Assembly (NCBI RefSeq): GCF_001509835.1
Contig: NZ_JXTJ01000002.1
Location: forward strand, 1 to 64,000
Origin: Allobosea sp. WAO
GTDB taxonomy: Bacteria; Pseudomonadota; Alphaproteobacteria; Rhizobiales; Beijerinckiaceae
DNA length: 64,000 bases
Direction of reading: 5' to 3'
Below are positions 37,283 through 46,222 of the stretch, in pieces (position 1 is the stretch's first letter; every line of letters starts with the position of its first letter). The notes beneath the pieces are model-generated. The model worked only from the letters and a program-made list of their open reading frames with translations. It did not search any database and was not told the DNA's origin. The position numbers and the translations under genes are program-made.

Positions 37283-38418
37283 GCGGCGAGAAGCTCAAGG
37301 CCGCCGTGTTCGCGCGGGCGAAAAGCGAAGGCTTCTCGGCGGTGCGCGTCGCCTCCGTCGATTCGATACCGCAGGCGCCGGCGCGCCTCGCCGGTTGGCT
37401 CGACGCCGGCAACCATGGCGACATGGCCTGGATGACCGAACGTACCGCCGAGCGCGCCGCGCCGGGCGTGCTCTGGCCCGAGGCCCGTTCCGTCGTGATG
37501 CTCGGCATGAGCTATGCCGGTGAAGGCGATCCGCTGGCAGTGCTCGGACAGCGCGACCGCGGTGCGATCTCGCTCTATGCCCGTCGGCGTGATTATCACG
37601 ACGTCATCAAGGGCAAGCTGAAGAGCGTCGCCGGCGTGCTCGCGGCGCGCGGCGAGGTCGACGTCAAGGTCTTCGTCGACACCGCGCCGGTGATGGAGAA
37701 GCCGTTGGCGGAAGCCGCGGGACTCGGCTGGCAAGGCAAGCACACCGTCCTGGTCTCGCGCACGCACGGCTCCTGGCTCTTCCTGGGAGCGATCTACACC
37801 ACCGCCGAACTGCCGCCCGACGCGCCCGAGAGCGACCATTGCGGCTCCTGCACGCGCTGCCTCGACATCTGCCCGACCGCGGCCTTCCCCGCCCCCTACC
37901 AGCTCGATGCGCGGCGCTGCATCGCCTATCTCACCATCGAGCATCAGGGCCACATCGCCACCGAATTCCGCGAAGGCATCGGCAACCGCATCTTCGGCTG
38001 CGACGATTGCCTTGCAGTCTGCCCATGGAACAAGTTCGCTCAGGCGGCGCAGGAAACCCGCCTCGCGCTCAGGGACGAGCTCGACGCGTTGCCGCTCGCC
38101 AAGCTCGCGGCGCTCGACGACGCCGCCTTCCGCAAGCTCTTCGCCGGCACGCCGGTGAAGCGGACCGGCCGCGACCGCTTCATCCGCAACGTGCTGATCG
38201 CGATCGGTAACAGCGGCGAGCCGGCGCTGGCGGCGAGCGCCGAGGCGCTCATCGACGATCCCTCGCCGCTGGTGCGGGCGATGGCGACCTGGGCGCTGCT
38301 GCGCCTCGCCCCGGAGCGGGCAGCGGCACTCGCGCCGGCGAGGCTCGCTTGCGAGCCTGATGCCGATGTCCGGACCGAATGGGCTAGGCCCGATCTCAGA
38401 AAGCTGGAACCTGCATGA
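37279..38418 (+). CDS. queG: Epoxyqueuosine reductase
   Basis: This cobalamin- and iron-sulphur-dependent enzyme makes the last step of queuosine tRNA modification. Two [4Fe-4S] motifs are clear: [12 protein letters not shown] near residue 187, and C...[10 protein letters not shown] near residues 208 and 241. The N-terminal corrinoid domain contains [31 protein letters not shown]-like tail follows ([13 protein letters not shown]). The start is unusual: homology begins at LKAAVFARA, and no ATG, GTG or TTG lies at the right place. A CTG at 37279 overlapping the GST stop (CTGA) gives 379 residues, the length of the E. coli enzyme. Alternatives are GTG 37306 (truncated) or ATG 37180 (long overlap). 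Confidence 0.9.
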   Translation: MSGEKLKAAVFARAKSEGFSAVRVASVDSIPQAPARLAGWLDAGNHGDMAWMTERTAERAAPGVLWPEARSVVMLGMSYAGEGDPLAVLGQRDRGAISLYARRRDYHDVIKGKLKSVAGVLAARGEVDVKVFVDTAPVMEKPLAEAAGLGWQGKHTVLVSRTHGSWLFLGAIYTTAELPPDAPESDHCGSCTRCLDICPTAAFPAPYQLDARRCIAYLTIEHQGHIATEFREGIGNRIFGCDDCLAVCPWNKFAQAAQETRLALRDELDALPLAKLAALDDAAFRKLFAGTPVKRTGRDRFIRNVLIAIGNSGEPALAASAEALIDDPSPLVRAMATWALLRLAPERAAALAPARLACEPDADVRTEWARPDLRKLEPA

Positions 38419-39281
38419 AGCTCGTCATCCTCGGCCTCGGCTATTCCGCCGGCTTCTTCGCGCGCGCCGCGCTGGCGCAAGGCTGGGAGGTCACTGGCAC
38501 GGTGCGCTCGGCCGAAAAGGCCGCGAGCCTCAGCCGCGACGGCCTTCGCACGCTCGTCTTCGGCGGCTTCGCGGTTTCCTCGCCGCTGGCCGCCGCGCTG
38601 GCGGAAGCCGATGCCGTGCTCGTCTCCGTCCAGCCCGACGAGGAGGGCGATCCCGTACTGCGGACGCTGGCCGATAAGCTCGCGACCGCCGCCAATCTGC
38701 GCTGGATCGGCTATCTCTCGACGATCGGCGTCTATGGTGACCATGGTGGCGCCTGGATCGACGAGACTGCCGAAGCGCGACCGACCAGCCGGCGCTCGCG
38801 CCAGCGCCTCGACATCGAGCAGGGCTGGCTCGCCCTGGGCGAACGCAGCGGCAAGCCGGTGCAGATCTTCCGGCTCTCCGGCATCTATGGGCCGGGCCGC
38901 AACGCCATCACCAAATTGCGCGCCGGCACCGCGAACCGGCTGATCAAGCCCGGCCAGGTCTTCAACCGCATCCATGTCGACGACATCGCCGGGGTGCTGC
39001 TGGCCTCGCTCGGCAAGCCGCAGGCCGGGGCGATCTACAACGTCACCGACGATGAGCCGGCGCCGCCGCAGGACGTGATCAGCTTCGCCGCCGAACTCGC
39101 CGGGCTGGCGCCGCCGCCGGAAACGCCCTTCGATCCCGCCAAGCTCTCGCCGATGGCGGCGAGCTTCTATGGCGAGAACAAGCGGGTCTCGAACGCGTTG
39201 CTGAAGCGCGAACTTGGCTACAGCTTCCGTTATCCGGAGTACCGCCAGGCGCTGCGCGACCTCGCGGCGAACGGCGAATAG
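38415..39281 (+). CDS. NAD-dependent epimerase/dehydratase-like SDR (YeeZ type)
   Basis: This 288-residue atypical extended SDR has the Rossmann dinucleotide motif [16 protein letters not shown] at residue 3. The family serine and Tyr positions are around [18 protein letters not shown] near residue 105, with [13 protein letters not shown] near residue 155 and [17 protein letters not shown] near residue 185. It resembles E. coli YeeZ, whose substrate is unknown. Its ATG overlaps the queG stop (ATGA), so translation is coupled. Confidence 0.85.
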   Translation: MKLVILGLGYSAGFFARAALAQGWEVTGTVRSAEKAASLSRDGLRTLVFGGFAVSSPLAAALAEADAVLVSVQPDEEGDPVLRTLADKLATAANLRWIGYLSTIGVYGDHGGAWIDETAEARPTSRRSRQRLDIEQGWLALGERSGKPVQIFRLSGIYGPGRNAITKLRAGTANRLIKPGQVFNRIHVDDIAGVLLASLGKPQAGAIYNVTDDEPAPPQDVISFAAELAGLAPPPETPFDPAKLSPMAASFYGENKRVSNALLKRELGYSFRYPEYRQALRDLAANGE

Positions 39282-39288
39282 AGACGCC

Positions 39289-40245
39289 TCAGGCGGCGTA
39301 GCGCCCGGCCTCGCCGTCGAGATAATCGAGATAGCGCTGGTCGATCGAGGCCACCGGCACGATCACCAGCACATCGGTCGTGCCGAACTGGCGGTCGATC
39401 ACGGCGCCGGCGCCGAAGCGGGCGCCGAGGCGCAGATAGCCCTTCACCAGCGGCGGCAGGCTCTTCAGCGCAGCCTTGGCGTCGACCATGCCGGCAGGCA
39501 GACGGTCCATCGCCACATAGCGCTCCGGCTTGGCCACGACGCGCCATTCGCCCTGGGCGGTGGCGTGATGGTGCAGGAAGGAGAGCGGCAGCGCCAGCGT
39601 ATCGGGGTCGACGCCGTCGAAGCTGGCGCAGCCGAACATGGCGTCGATGCGGTGATGGCGGACATAGGCCCAGATGCCGTGCCAGAGCAGCTCCACCGTC
39701 TTCTTGGTGCGGTAGGGCTTGAGCACGCAGGAACGGCCGAGCTCAAGGAAGCGCAACTCGGGATGGCGCGCGATCATCGGCTCGATGTCGAATTCCGACT
39801 GGCTGTAGAAGCCGCCGAGCCGCCAGGCCGCCTGCTCGCGCATCAGCCGGTAGGTGCCGACGACCTTGGGCTTTATGCCGCCGAAGCGGCCCCGCGCGGC
39901 GTGATCTATGACCAGGAGATGGTCGCAGGAGGCATCGAACCGGTCGGCATCGCGCCGGAACATGCGCGAGACGACATCGGGCTTCGCCGACATCTCCTGG
40001 TAGAAGACGCGGTAGCGCAGGCGCTGCGCCCGCCAGATCTCGCGCGGGCCGCGCGCCAGACGGACCTCGAGCGAGCCCGAACGGCCGAGCGTCCCCGACA
40101 GCGCATCGGGGCCTGGATAGGAGAAGACACTGCGCTGCCTGGCACCGGCCATCAGCCCGAAAGGCGAGAATCTGCCACGCTGCGGCAAGGCTCCCGGCTT
40201 CTGCTTTGCCGGCTGGCGGAGACCTAGGAGAACGTCGAACGCCAT
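39289..40245 (-). CDS. olsB: L-ornithine N-alpha-acyltransferase OlsB
   Basis: This 318-residue GNAT-fold enzyme has EVRLARGPREIWRAQRLRYRVFYQEM near residue 60, VGTYRLMR near residue 128, and FLELGRSCVLKPYRTKKTVELLWHGI near residue 165, the acyl-carrier binding region of the OlsB/hemolysin-like acyltransferase group. OlsB puts a 3-hydroxy fatty acid on ornithine, the first step to phosphorus-free ornithine lipids. The OlsA partner is not in this window. The Pho box 70-87 bases upstream fits the known induction of ornithine lipids by phosphate starvation in rhizobia. Confidence 0.85.
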   Translation of the reverse strand: MAFDVLLGLRQPAKQKPGALPQRGRFSPFGLMAGARQRSVFSYPGPDALSGTLGRSGSLEVRLARGPREIWRAQRLRYRVFYQEMSAKPDVVSRMFRRDADRFDASCDHLLVIDHAARGRFGGIKPKVVGTYRLMREQAAWRLGGFYSQSEFDIEPMIARHPELRFLELGRSCVLKPYRTKKTVELLWHGIWAYVRHHRIDAMFGCASFDGVDPDTLALPLSFLHHHATAQGEWRVVAKPERYVAMDRLPAGMVDAKAALKSLPPLVKGYLRLGARFGAGAVIDRQFGTTDVLVIVPVASIDQRYLDYLDGEAGRYAA

Positions 40246-40314
40246 TTGCGGTCTTATCCCTGTGAGGCCTCGGCTAGGCGCATGACACCACTGCGCCGAA
40301 CGTCTAACGGGATC

Positions 40315-40332
40315 GCGACAGAACTACGACAG
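40315..40332 (-). promoter_or_regulatory. Pho box before olsB
   Basis: Read on the minus strand the site is CTGTCGT-AGTT-CTGTCGC, two PhoB half-sites with a 4-base spacer. It stands 70 bases upstream of the olsB start and fits phosphate-starvation control of ornithine lipid synthesis. Confidence 0.6.
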
Positions 40333-40409
40333 AGATATGACCAAGAGATAGCCGATCGGCAACGCGATGGCGACCCCCCTTGCGGCATCGCCCGGCGCGG
40401 TCGATGGCC

Positions 40410-42500
40410 TCAGGCGGAACGCGCAGACGTCTTTGCCGCCCCGGCAAGCTTTTCCACCCAGGCGCGCAGAGCGTCGCGCGAAAGCGGCTTAGCCAGACAA
40501 TCATCCATGCCGCCCGCCAGCGCAGCGCGCCGATCCTCTTCGGAGGTGTTGGCGGTCACCGCCAGGATCGGCAGACGGGCGCCCCCCCGCACACGCTCCG
40601 CCGCGCGGATGCGACGGGCCACGGCGAGACCGTCGAGGACCGGCATGCGGATGTCGAGCAAGGCGAGAGCGAAGGGCGGCCTCTGTCCGGCAAGAGCGGC
40701 CTCGACCAGGCGAACCGCCTCGCCGCCATCGCGCGCCCAGGTCGGCACGCAGCCGAAATGCTCCAGCGTCCGCGTGACCAGCAGGGCATTGATCTCGTTG
40801 TCCTCGGCGACCAGCACCTGGAGGCCGCTCGCGAGCGCCGGCGTCGCGGCAGAGGTCGCCGCAGCCGCCGTTTCCGGCGGGCGCTGCGTGCCGCCGAGCC
40901 GCTCCAGCAGAGACCGGGCGCGCACCGGCTTGACCAGGAAACCGGTAAAGCCTGCAGTGAAAGGCGAGCCGTAGCCACGGCGCTCGGCCGGTGAGAGCAT
41001 GATGACGATCTCGGCGACGCCTGCCTGCCTTGCCGCCTCGGCCAGCCCCTCGACATCGCCACCGGGCAACGCCCGGTCGACCAGCAGCGCCGTCGGCGCG
41101 GCGTCCGCTTTCAGACGGGCGAGCGCGGCCTGCCGGTCGGCGGCGAGGATGACGGTGGCGCCGTGACGGCGGGCCTGCTCCGCGAGATGGCCGGCGCTGA
41201 ACGGCGCCCCGCTGGCGATCAGCAGACGCTTGCCACGCCAGTCCGGCTCTTTGCCGGCAGCTTCTGCCCCGGCGACCGCACGAAGCGGCAGGCGCAGCAG
41301 GAAGGTCGCCCCCTGCCCCACCGTGCTTTCCACCAGGATCGTCCCGCCCATCGCCGCTGCCAGCCGGCGCGCGATCGCGAGCCCGAGCCCGGTCCCGCCC
41401 GCCGTCGGCATGCCCGCGGATTCGACCTGCTCGAACTCCTCGAAGATGCTCTCGAGACGCTCGGCGGGAATGCCGGGGCCGGTATCGGCGACCGCGACGA
41501 GGATCGCCTCGCCATCGCGCTCAGCCTGGATGCCGACGCCGCCGCGTTCGGTGAACTTCACCGCATTACCGACGAGATTGAGCAGGATCTGGCGCAGGCG
41601 CTCGGCGTCGCCGCGGATGAACTGCGGCAGGTCGGCGGCGAGCAGGGCCGAGACCTCGATGCCCTTGGCCTGAGCGCGCGGCGCCATCAGTTCGGTCACG
41701 TCCTCGATCAGCAGAGCGAGGTCGAAGGGTTCGTCTGCCAGTTCGAGTTTGCCGGCCTCGACCTTGGCGAAATCGAGGATGCCGTCGACCAGGCCGAGCA
41801 GCGCCTCGCCCGAGGTGCGCAGCGCCCGGACATAGGTCGCCTGCTCCGGCTCGAGCCTTGTATCCCCCAACAGATCGGCCATGCCGAGAATGCCGTTGAG
41901 CGGGGTACGGAACTCGTGGCTGACGGTGGCGAGGAAGCGTGACTTGGCGGCGCTCGCCTCTTCCGCCCGGCTGCGCGCCTCCTCGAGCGCGCGCTCACCG
42001 GCGATACGGGCGCTGATGTCGCGGCCGACGCGCTGGAGCACAGCCTGCCCCGCCGCGACAGGAACGACGGTCTCAACCCAGGAGATCCAGCGGTCGCCCG
42101 CCTCGGTCTCGATGCACTCGTCGAAAATGCGGGCGCCGTCGGCCAAGGCTTGCGCCGGCCGGGTGATGCGGACCTGCGGCCGGTGCGAGCTGCCGGCGGC
42201 CGCACTCTCGTCAAGGCCGAGCAGCGCCGCATAGGCGGCGTTGGCATAGACGATCCGGCCCTCGCTGCGGCGGACGATCAGGTCGCCCTGCGCCTCGATC
42301 AGGCTGCGATAGCGCTCCTCGCTGTCGGCCAGTTCCCAGAGCCGGTCGTTCAGGCGCTCGACATCGCCGGCGATTGCCGCGGCCTGGCGCACGATGCGCC
42401 CGCGCTCGCGCAGCAGCCATAGGGCCGCGAAGCCGGAGAGCACGGCGAGCAGCGACGTTACGACGGCGACGACGACAGGCAAGGCAGGCCAGGACTCCAT
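40410..42500 (-). CDS. Hybrid sensor histidine kinase with receiver domains
   Basis: This 696-residue protein has one N-terminal membrane helix (residues 7-29) and a coiled linker. A PAS domain covers about residues 60-165. The HisKA domain has the phospho-His in FLATVSHEFRTPLNGILG near residue 198, and the ATPase domain has LVGNAVKFTERG, ADTGPGIPAERL and [15 protein letters not shown] degenerate receiver (about 420-545) is followed by an intact one (about 560-680: VLVAEDNEINALLV, LLDIRMPVLDG, LAVTAN). There is no Hpt domain, so phosphate must pass to an unlinked partner. The signal is unknown. Confidence 0.92.
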   Translation of the reverse strand: MESWPALPVVVAVVTSLLAVLSGFAALWLLRERGRIVRQAAAIAGDVERLNDRLWELADSEERYRSLIEAQGDLIVRRSEGRIVYANAAYAALLGLDESAAAGSSHRPQVRITRPAQALADGARIFDECIETEAGDRWISWVETVVPVAAGQAVLQRVGRDISARIAGERALEEARSRAEEASAAKSRFLATVSHEFRTPLNGILGMADLLGDTRLEPEQATYVRALRTSGEALLGLVDGILDFAKVEAGKLELADEPFDLALLIEDVTELMAPRAQAKGIEVSALLAADLPQFIRGDAERLRQILLNLVGNAVKFTERGGVGIQAERDGEAILVAVADTGPGIPAERLESIFEEFEQVESAGMPTAGGTGLGLAIARRLAAAMGGTILVESTVGQGATFLLRLPLRAVAGAEAAGKEPDWRGKRLLIASGAPFSAGHLAEQARRHGATVILAADRQAALARLKADAAPTALLVDRALPGGDVEGLAEAARQAGVAEIVIMLSPAERRGYGSPFTAGFTGFLVKPVRARSLLERLGGTQRPPETAAAATSAATPALASGLQVLVAEDNEINALLVTRTLEHFGCVPTWARDGGEAVRLVEAALAGQRPPFALALLDIRMPVLDGLAVARRIRAAERVRGGARLPILAVTANTSEEDRRAALAGGMDDCLAKPLSRDALRAWVEKLAGAAKTSARSA

Positions 42501-42602
42501 GGCCCCGGTATAGCAGGGCCATGTTGAAGAAAGGTTCGCGCCAAAGCCCCGGATTGCGGCGGGTTCGAATGGTTTCGTTAACCTTTTGGCATGGAACGGC
42601 GA

Positions 42603-43499
42603 TCAGGCCGCCTGCGCCGCCTGATCGATCCGCGAGCGATAGGATAGGGCCTCGGCGAGGTGGATTCGCCCGACCTTTTCCTCGCCGTCGAGATCGGCGA
42701 GCGTGCGGGCAACCTTGAGCACGCGGTGATAGCCGCGTGCTGTCAGCCGCATCGCCTCGGCCGCGTTGCGCAACAGGGCGAGCCCGGCCGCGTCAGGCCG
42801 CGCGACCTCGTCGAGCGCCGATGACGGGCAGCCGGCATTACTGGTGACACCTTCGAGCCCGAGCCGCTCGAAGCGCGCGACCTGACGTGCCCGAGCCTGC
42901 GCCACCCGCGCCGCGACCTCGGCCGAGCCTTCGGCAGCGGCAGGCAGGATCAGGTCCGAGGCCGTCACGGCCGGCACGTCGATGGTGATATCAATCCTGT
43001 CGAGCATCGGCCCGGAGATGCCGGCCTGGTACTGCGCCATGCAGCGCTCATTCGGCTGGCGGTGGCAGGCAAAGCCCGGCTCGGTCGCCTTGCCGCAGCG
43101 GCAAGGGTTCATCGCCGCGACCAGCTGAAAGCGCGCCGGATAGACGGCACGGTGGTTGGCCCGTGAGATCAGCACTTCGCCGGTCTCCATGGGCTGGCGC
43201 AGCGCGTCGAGCGCCTGCGGTTGGAACTCCGGCAACTCGTCGAGGAAGAGCACGCCATGATGGGCGAGCGAGACCTCGCCCGGCGTCGCTTTGATGCCGC
43301 CGCCGACCAGCGCCGCCATCGAGGCCGAATGATGCGGCGCCCGGAACGGCCGCCGGTCGGTCAGCGCCCCATCGGCAAGATAGCCGGCAATGGAGAGCAC
43401 CATCGAAAGCTCGAGCAGCTCGCGCGGTGCGAGCGGCGGCAGGATCGAGGGCAGCCGGCTGGCCAGCATCGACTTGCCGGCACCGGGAGGCCCGTTCAT
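42603..43499 (-). pseudogene. comM: comM/yifB, 5'-truncated at the Walker A motif
   Basis: This is the C-terminal 298 residues of a Mg-chelatase-like AAA+ ATPase (YifB/ComM, normally about 510 residues). It starts at NGPPGAGKSMLASRLP (Walker A), then has HHGVLFLDELPEF (Walker B), NPCRCG...C cysteines and the C-terminal YHRVLKVARTLADLDG domain. The N-terminal S5-like/Lon-like domain of about 210 residues is missing; an in-frame TAG lies three codons before the first Met. ComM is a branch-migration helicase in natural transformation. The cut coincides with the start of the serine-recombinase island, so integration split the gene. Confidence 0.88.
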
Positions 43500-43613
43500 C
43501 AGACTCTAAAAACCTATAAATTTACAATCCTTCGTCATCTGGCCAAGCACTTGGTTTGATTATCGATTTCTCAAGGCTTGGCACGATACGCCAAGGATTG
43601 AACCGGCGAGACC

Positions 43614-45311
43614 ATGATGCCAAAAGCAGACCCGAAAAAGGCCCAGCAGCCGGCGCCCAACGGCGTGTTCGCAGTGTCGTACCTGCGCTTCTCGACGCCG
43701 GAACAGGTCAAGGGTGATACCGTTCGCCGCCAACTCCAGATGGCCGATGATTGGTCGAGAAGGAACAACATCCCGATCAACAAGACGATCCGGGATGCCG
43801 GCGTTTCAGCCTTCCGGGGCAAGAACGCGCTCGAAGGCAAGCTGTCGGTTTTTCTGAACCTGGTGAGCAGCGGGAGAATCCCGAGGGGCACATATCTTCT
43901 CGTGGAATCCCTCGATCGCTTGAGCCGCGATGCCGCCTACAAGGCGTTCAATCTGATGTTCCAGATCATCAGTGCCGGTATCCGCATTGTCGCGCTGAAC
44001 GATGACATCGAGTATTCCGAGGAGATCCTCGAAAAGAATCCCGGCGCCCTTTTTTTGTGGCTGGGAACCGCCATCCGCGCCAACCAGGAATCCGCTGAAA
44101 AATCACGCCGCGTGCGCGAGGCCTGGATGGCCAAGCGGGACAAGGCTCACGACGGTGTCATCCTGACGGCCAGGCTGCCTGGATGGCTGAAGGCCACAGG
44201 GATAGGCAAGAACCGGACGATCGAACCCGTGCCTGAACGCGTTGCAGTCGTTCAAATGATCTTTCGGATGGCGATCGATGGATACGGTCAACGTCGCATC
44301 GTCCAGCATCTCAATGACAATAAGATCCCGCCTTTTCGGAGTCGCAAATGGGGGCGGTCGAACTTGATTCGGGTACTCACCTCTCGCGCCGTGCTTGGAG
44401 AGTTTCAGTCCCATGCAACCGATCGTGACGGTAACCGAACCCCGCAGGGGGATCCGATCCCCGACTATTTCCCCAGGGTGATCTCGGACTCGGATTTCAC
44501 CCTCGCGGCGGCGGCGACTTTCTCGCGGCGCGGCACCGCTGGTCGGCGCGGCCGTCGAATGATCAACCTGCTTCAAGGAATGGTCTATTGCGCCTCATGC
44601 GGCCATCGCATGTCTCATATCAACAAGGGCACGCCCCCAAAGGGGGCGCGCTATTACATGTGCTCGTCGTTCGAGCGGAGAGCAGGCTGCGAGAACTCCG
44701 CCCGCTGGCGAGCCGATGCCATCGAAGACGCTGTTTTGGATCGTGGCTATAAGGTCGATTGGTCCGACTTTGACGCGTCGGCCGGTTCCTCCGCCGCTGT
44801 CGTTTTAGAAATGAAACGGGCCGAGATCGGAAAGATCGAGGCTGGTTTCGAAGGTCTTTTAGAGGCGGTCAAACTCAAGCTGCCGTCAGCGATTGCTGCG
44901 CTGGCTTCGGACGAGCAGAGGAAACGAGCCCTGGTCGAGGAGATCGCCGCCCTCGAGGCGGAACTCGCCAAGCAAAACAGTGTGCCGACCCCGGATAAGC
45001 ATGAGGCGATCATTGCCGAGTTGCGCGGTCGGCTGAAGGATGCTGCCCCCGAGACCGCGGCTGACCTCCGAACGAAGATCAGCCAGACCTTAAAATGGAG
45101 CATTGAGCGCATCCGCTTCTGGGGGCACGAGGTGGCGGTTATCTACCGAATCGAGGTGCAACGCGGGTTTCGCAAGCACCCGCCCACGCACCATGTGATC
45201 ATGCGCTCAGCAAAAGAGAACGAGAGGTATGCGCGCGAACGCGAGGAAGCTGAGGAGGTCTTTGCAGCTGAACAAGCGGCGCTTGGGCCGGTCAGGCTCC
45301 CTTTCCGTTAA
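43614..45311 (+). CDS. Large serine recombinase (island integrase)
   Basis: This 565-residue site-specific recombinase has a resolvase catalytic domain at residues about 18-165, with nucleophile Ser27 in YLRFST and the LVESLDRLSRD motif near residue 98. The recombinase domain (about 190-300) has GYGQRRIVQHLNDNKIPPF. A zinc ribbon near residue 328 (CASCGH, then MCSSFERRAGC) and a coiled-coil region near residues 400-465 follow. It lies directly next to the comM junction and reads into the island, as expected for the integrase of the element. Two ATG codons (43614, 43617) are adjacent. Confidence 0.93.
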   Translation: MMPKADPKKAQQPAPNGVFAVSYLRFSTPEQVKGDTVRRQLQMADDWSRRNNIPINKTIRDAGVSAFRGKNALEGKLSVFLNLVSSGRIPRGTYLLVESLDRLSRDAAYKAFNLMFQIISAGIRIVALNDDIEYSEEILEKNPGALFLWLGTAIRANQESAEKSRRVREAWMAKRDKAHDGVILTARLPGWLKATGIGKNRTIEPVPERVAVVQMIFRMAIDGYGQRRIVQHLNDNKIPPFRSRKWGRSNLIRVLTSRAVLGEFQSHATDRDGNRTPQGDPIPDYFPRVISDSDFTLAAAATFSRRGTAGRRGRRMINLLQGMVYCASCGHRMSHINKGTPPKGARYYMCSSFERRAGCENSARWRADAIEDAVLDRGYKVDWSDFDASAGSSAAVVLEMKRAEIGKIEAGFEGLLEAVKLKLPSAIAALASDEQRKRALVEEIAALEAELAKQNSVPTPDKHEAIIAELRGRLKDAAPETAADLRTKISQTLKWSIERIRFWGHEVAVIYRIEVQRGFRKHPPTHHVIMRSAKENERYAREREEAEEVFAAEQAALGPVRLPFR

Positions 45312-45353
45312 GCGCTGAAGCTGTAGGGGTCCCCAAAGGCCCAGCCCGCACCT

Positions 45354-46115
45354 CTAAACGGGCTCGTCTTCAACGATCCCCTGGTAATAGTCGCCGACCC
45401 TCGTGACGTACTTGCCGTGTAAGACCCGCGTCGCGATTTTCTTCTGCAGGGTCCTGCGGTCAATCTCTTGGCCCTTGCTGTGGGCGAACTGCCGCATTTC
45501 TGGCGTTATCGCTTCGAGCAATTCGTCGAGGGTCAGGCCAGCACTGTCGGCAGGCAACCGGCGTAGGATTTCTCCAAGCTCGCGTATCAGTTTGTCCCAC
45601 GCCTTCCGCGACTTCTCACGAGCCTCCTTTCGAGCCCGCGTGGGATCTGGCGGGTCCGATCGAATCCGCATCAGCTCAGCTTGGAAGCTGTCCGCCTTGG
45701 ATTTTGCCTCGTCGAGCTCGGCTGTGAGCCTCTCGACATCCCGCCGCAGAATTGAGATTTCGAACTCCAGCTTGTCGGTGGCAGCCAGGGCTTCGTCGCG
45801 AAGCTCCCGTTCGATCGCAACTCCAGCAGCCGCCTGCTCCCGAGCGGTTTCGAGGTGCTTTGTGGCAGCCTGCATGGCGGCCTCCCACATTTCCGATGCC
45901 GCTTGAACAACCTTGGTTTGGAGAAAATCGGGCAAGCCAGCGAGTTCAATTCCCGGCTGGTAGGTCCGCGCTTTTTTCCAAGTCGCCAGGTGAGGTCCGA
46001 TATCCCGATATGACCCTCCGTTACGGAGCGTCGGCCGCACGGTCCGGATCGAGACCAACTCGTTCTTGGCCCGCAAGGCGTCCGCGGCTAACCAGACTTC
46101 GGACTTGGTGGGCAT
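45354..46115 (-). CDS. KfrA-like DNA-binding coiled-coil protein
   Basis: This 253-residue protein has an N-terminal KfrA_N-type DNA-binding domain (residues about 5-50: LRAKNELVSIRTVRPTLRNGG, then SYRDIGPHLATWKK). A long alpha-helical coiled coil (about 70-185) and a C-terminal segment that looks winged-helix-like (residues 190-250: LTLDELLEAITPEMRQFA, KKIATRVLHGKYVTRVGDYYQG) follow. KfrA proteins bind plasmid DNA and aid partition or segregation. Here it is convergent with the integrase, 42 bases apart. It may bind island DNA or control excision; this is inference. Confidence 0.75.
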   Translation of the reverse strand: MPTKSEVWLAADALRAKNELVSIRTVRPTLRNGGSYRDIGPHLATWKKARTYQPGIELAGLPDFLQTKVVQAASEMWEAAMQAATKHLETAREQAAAGVAIERELRDEALAATDKLEFEISILRRDVERLTAELDEAKSKADSFQAELMRIRSDPPDPTRARKEAREKSRKAWDKLIRELGEILRRLPADSAGLTLDELLEAITPEMRQFAHSKGQEIDRRTLQKKIATRVLHGKYVTRVGDYYQGIVEDEPV

Positions 46116-46222
46116 ACCCGCTCCCTCGGTTGTCCCGAGCTAACCGAGAAGGAATGAACAGCGCGTCAAAGCCAGTGAAACGAACAATAGCGATATCGAA
46201 CCTTTGGGGCTCAGCGCTCGGA

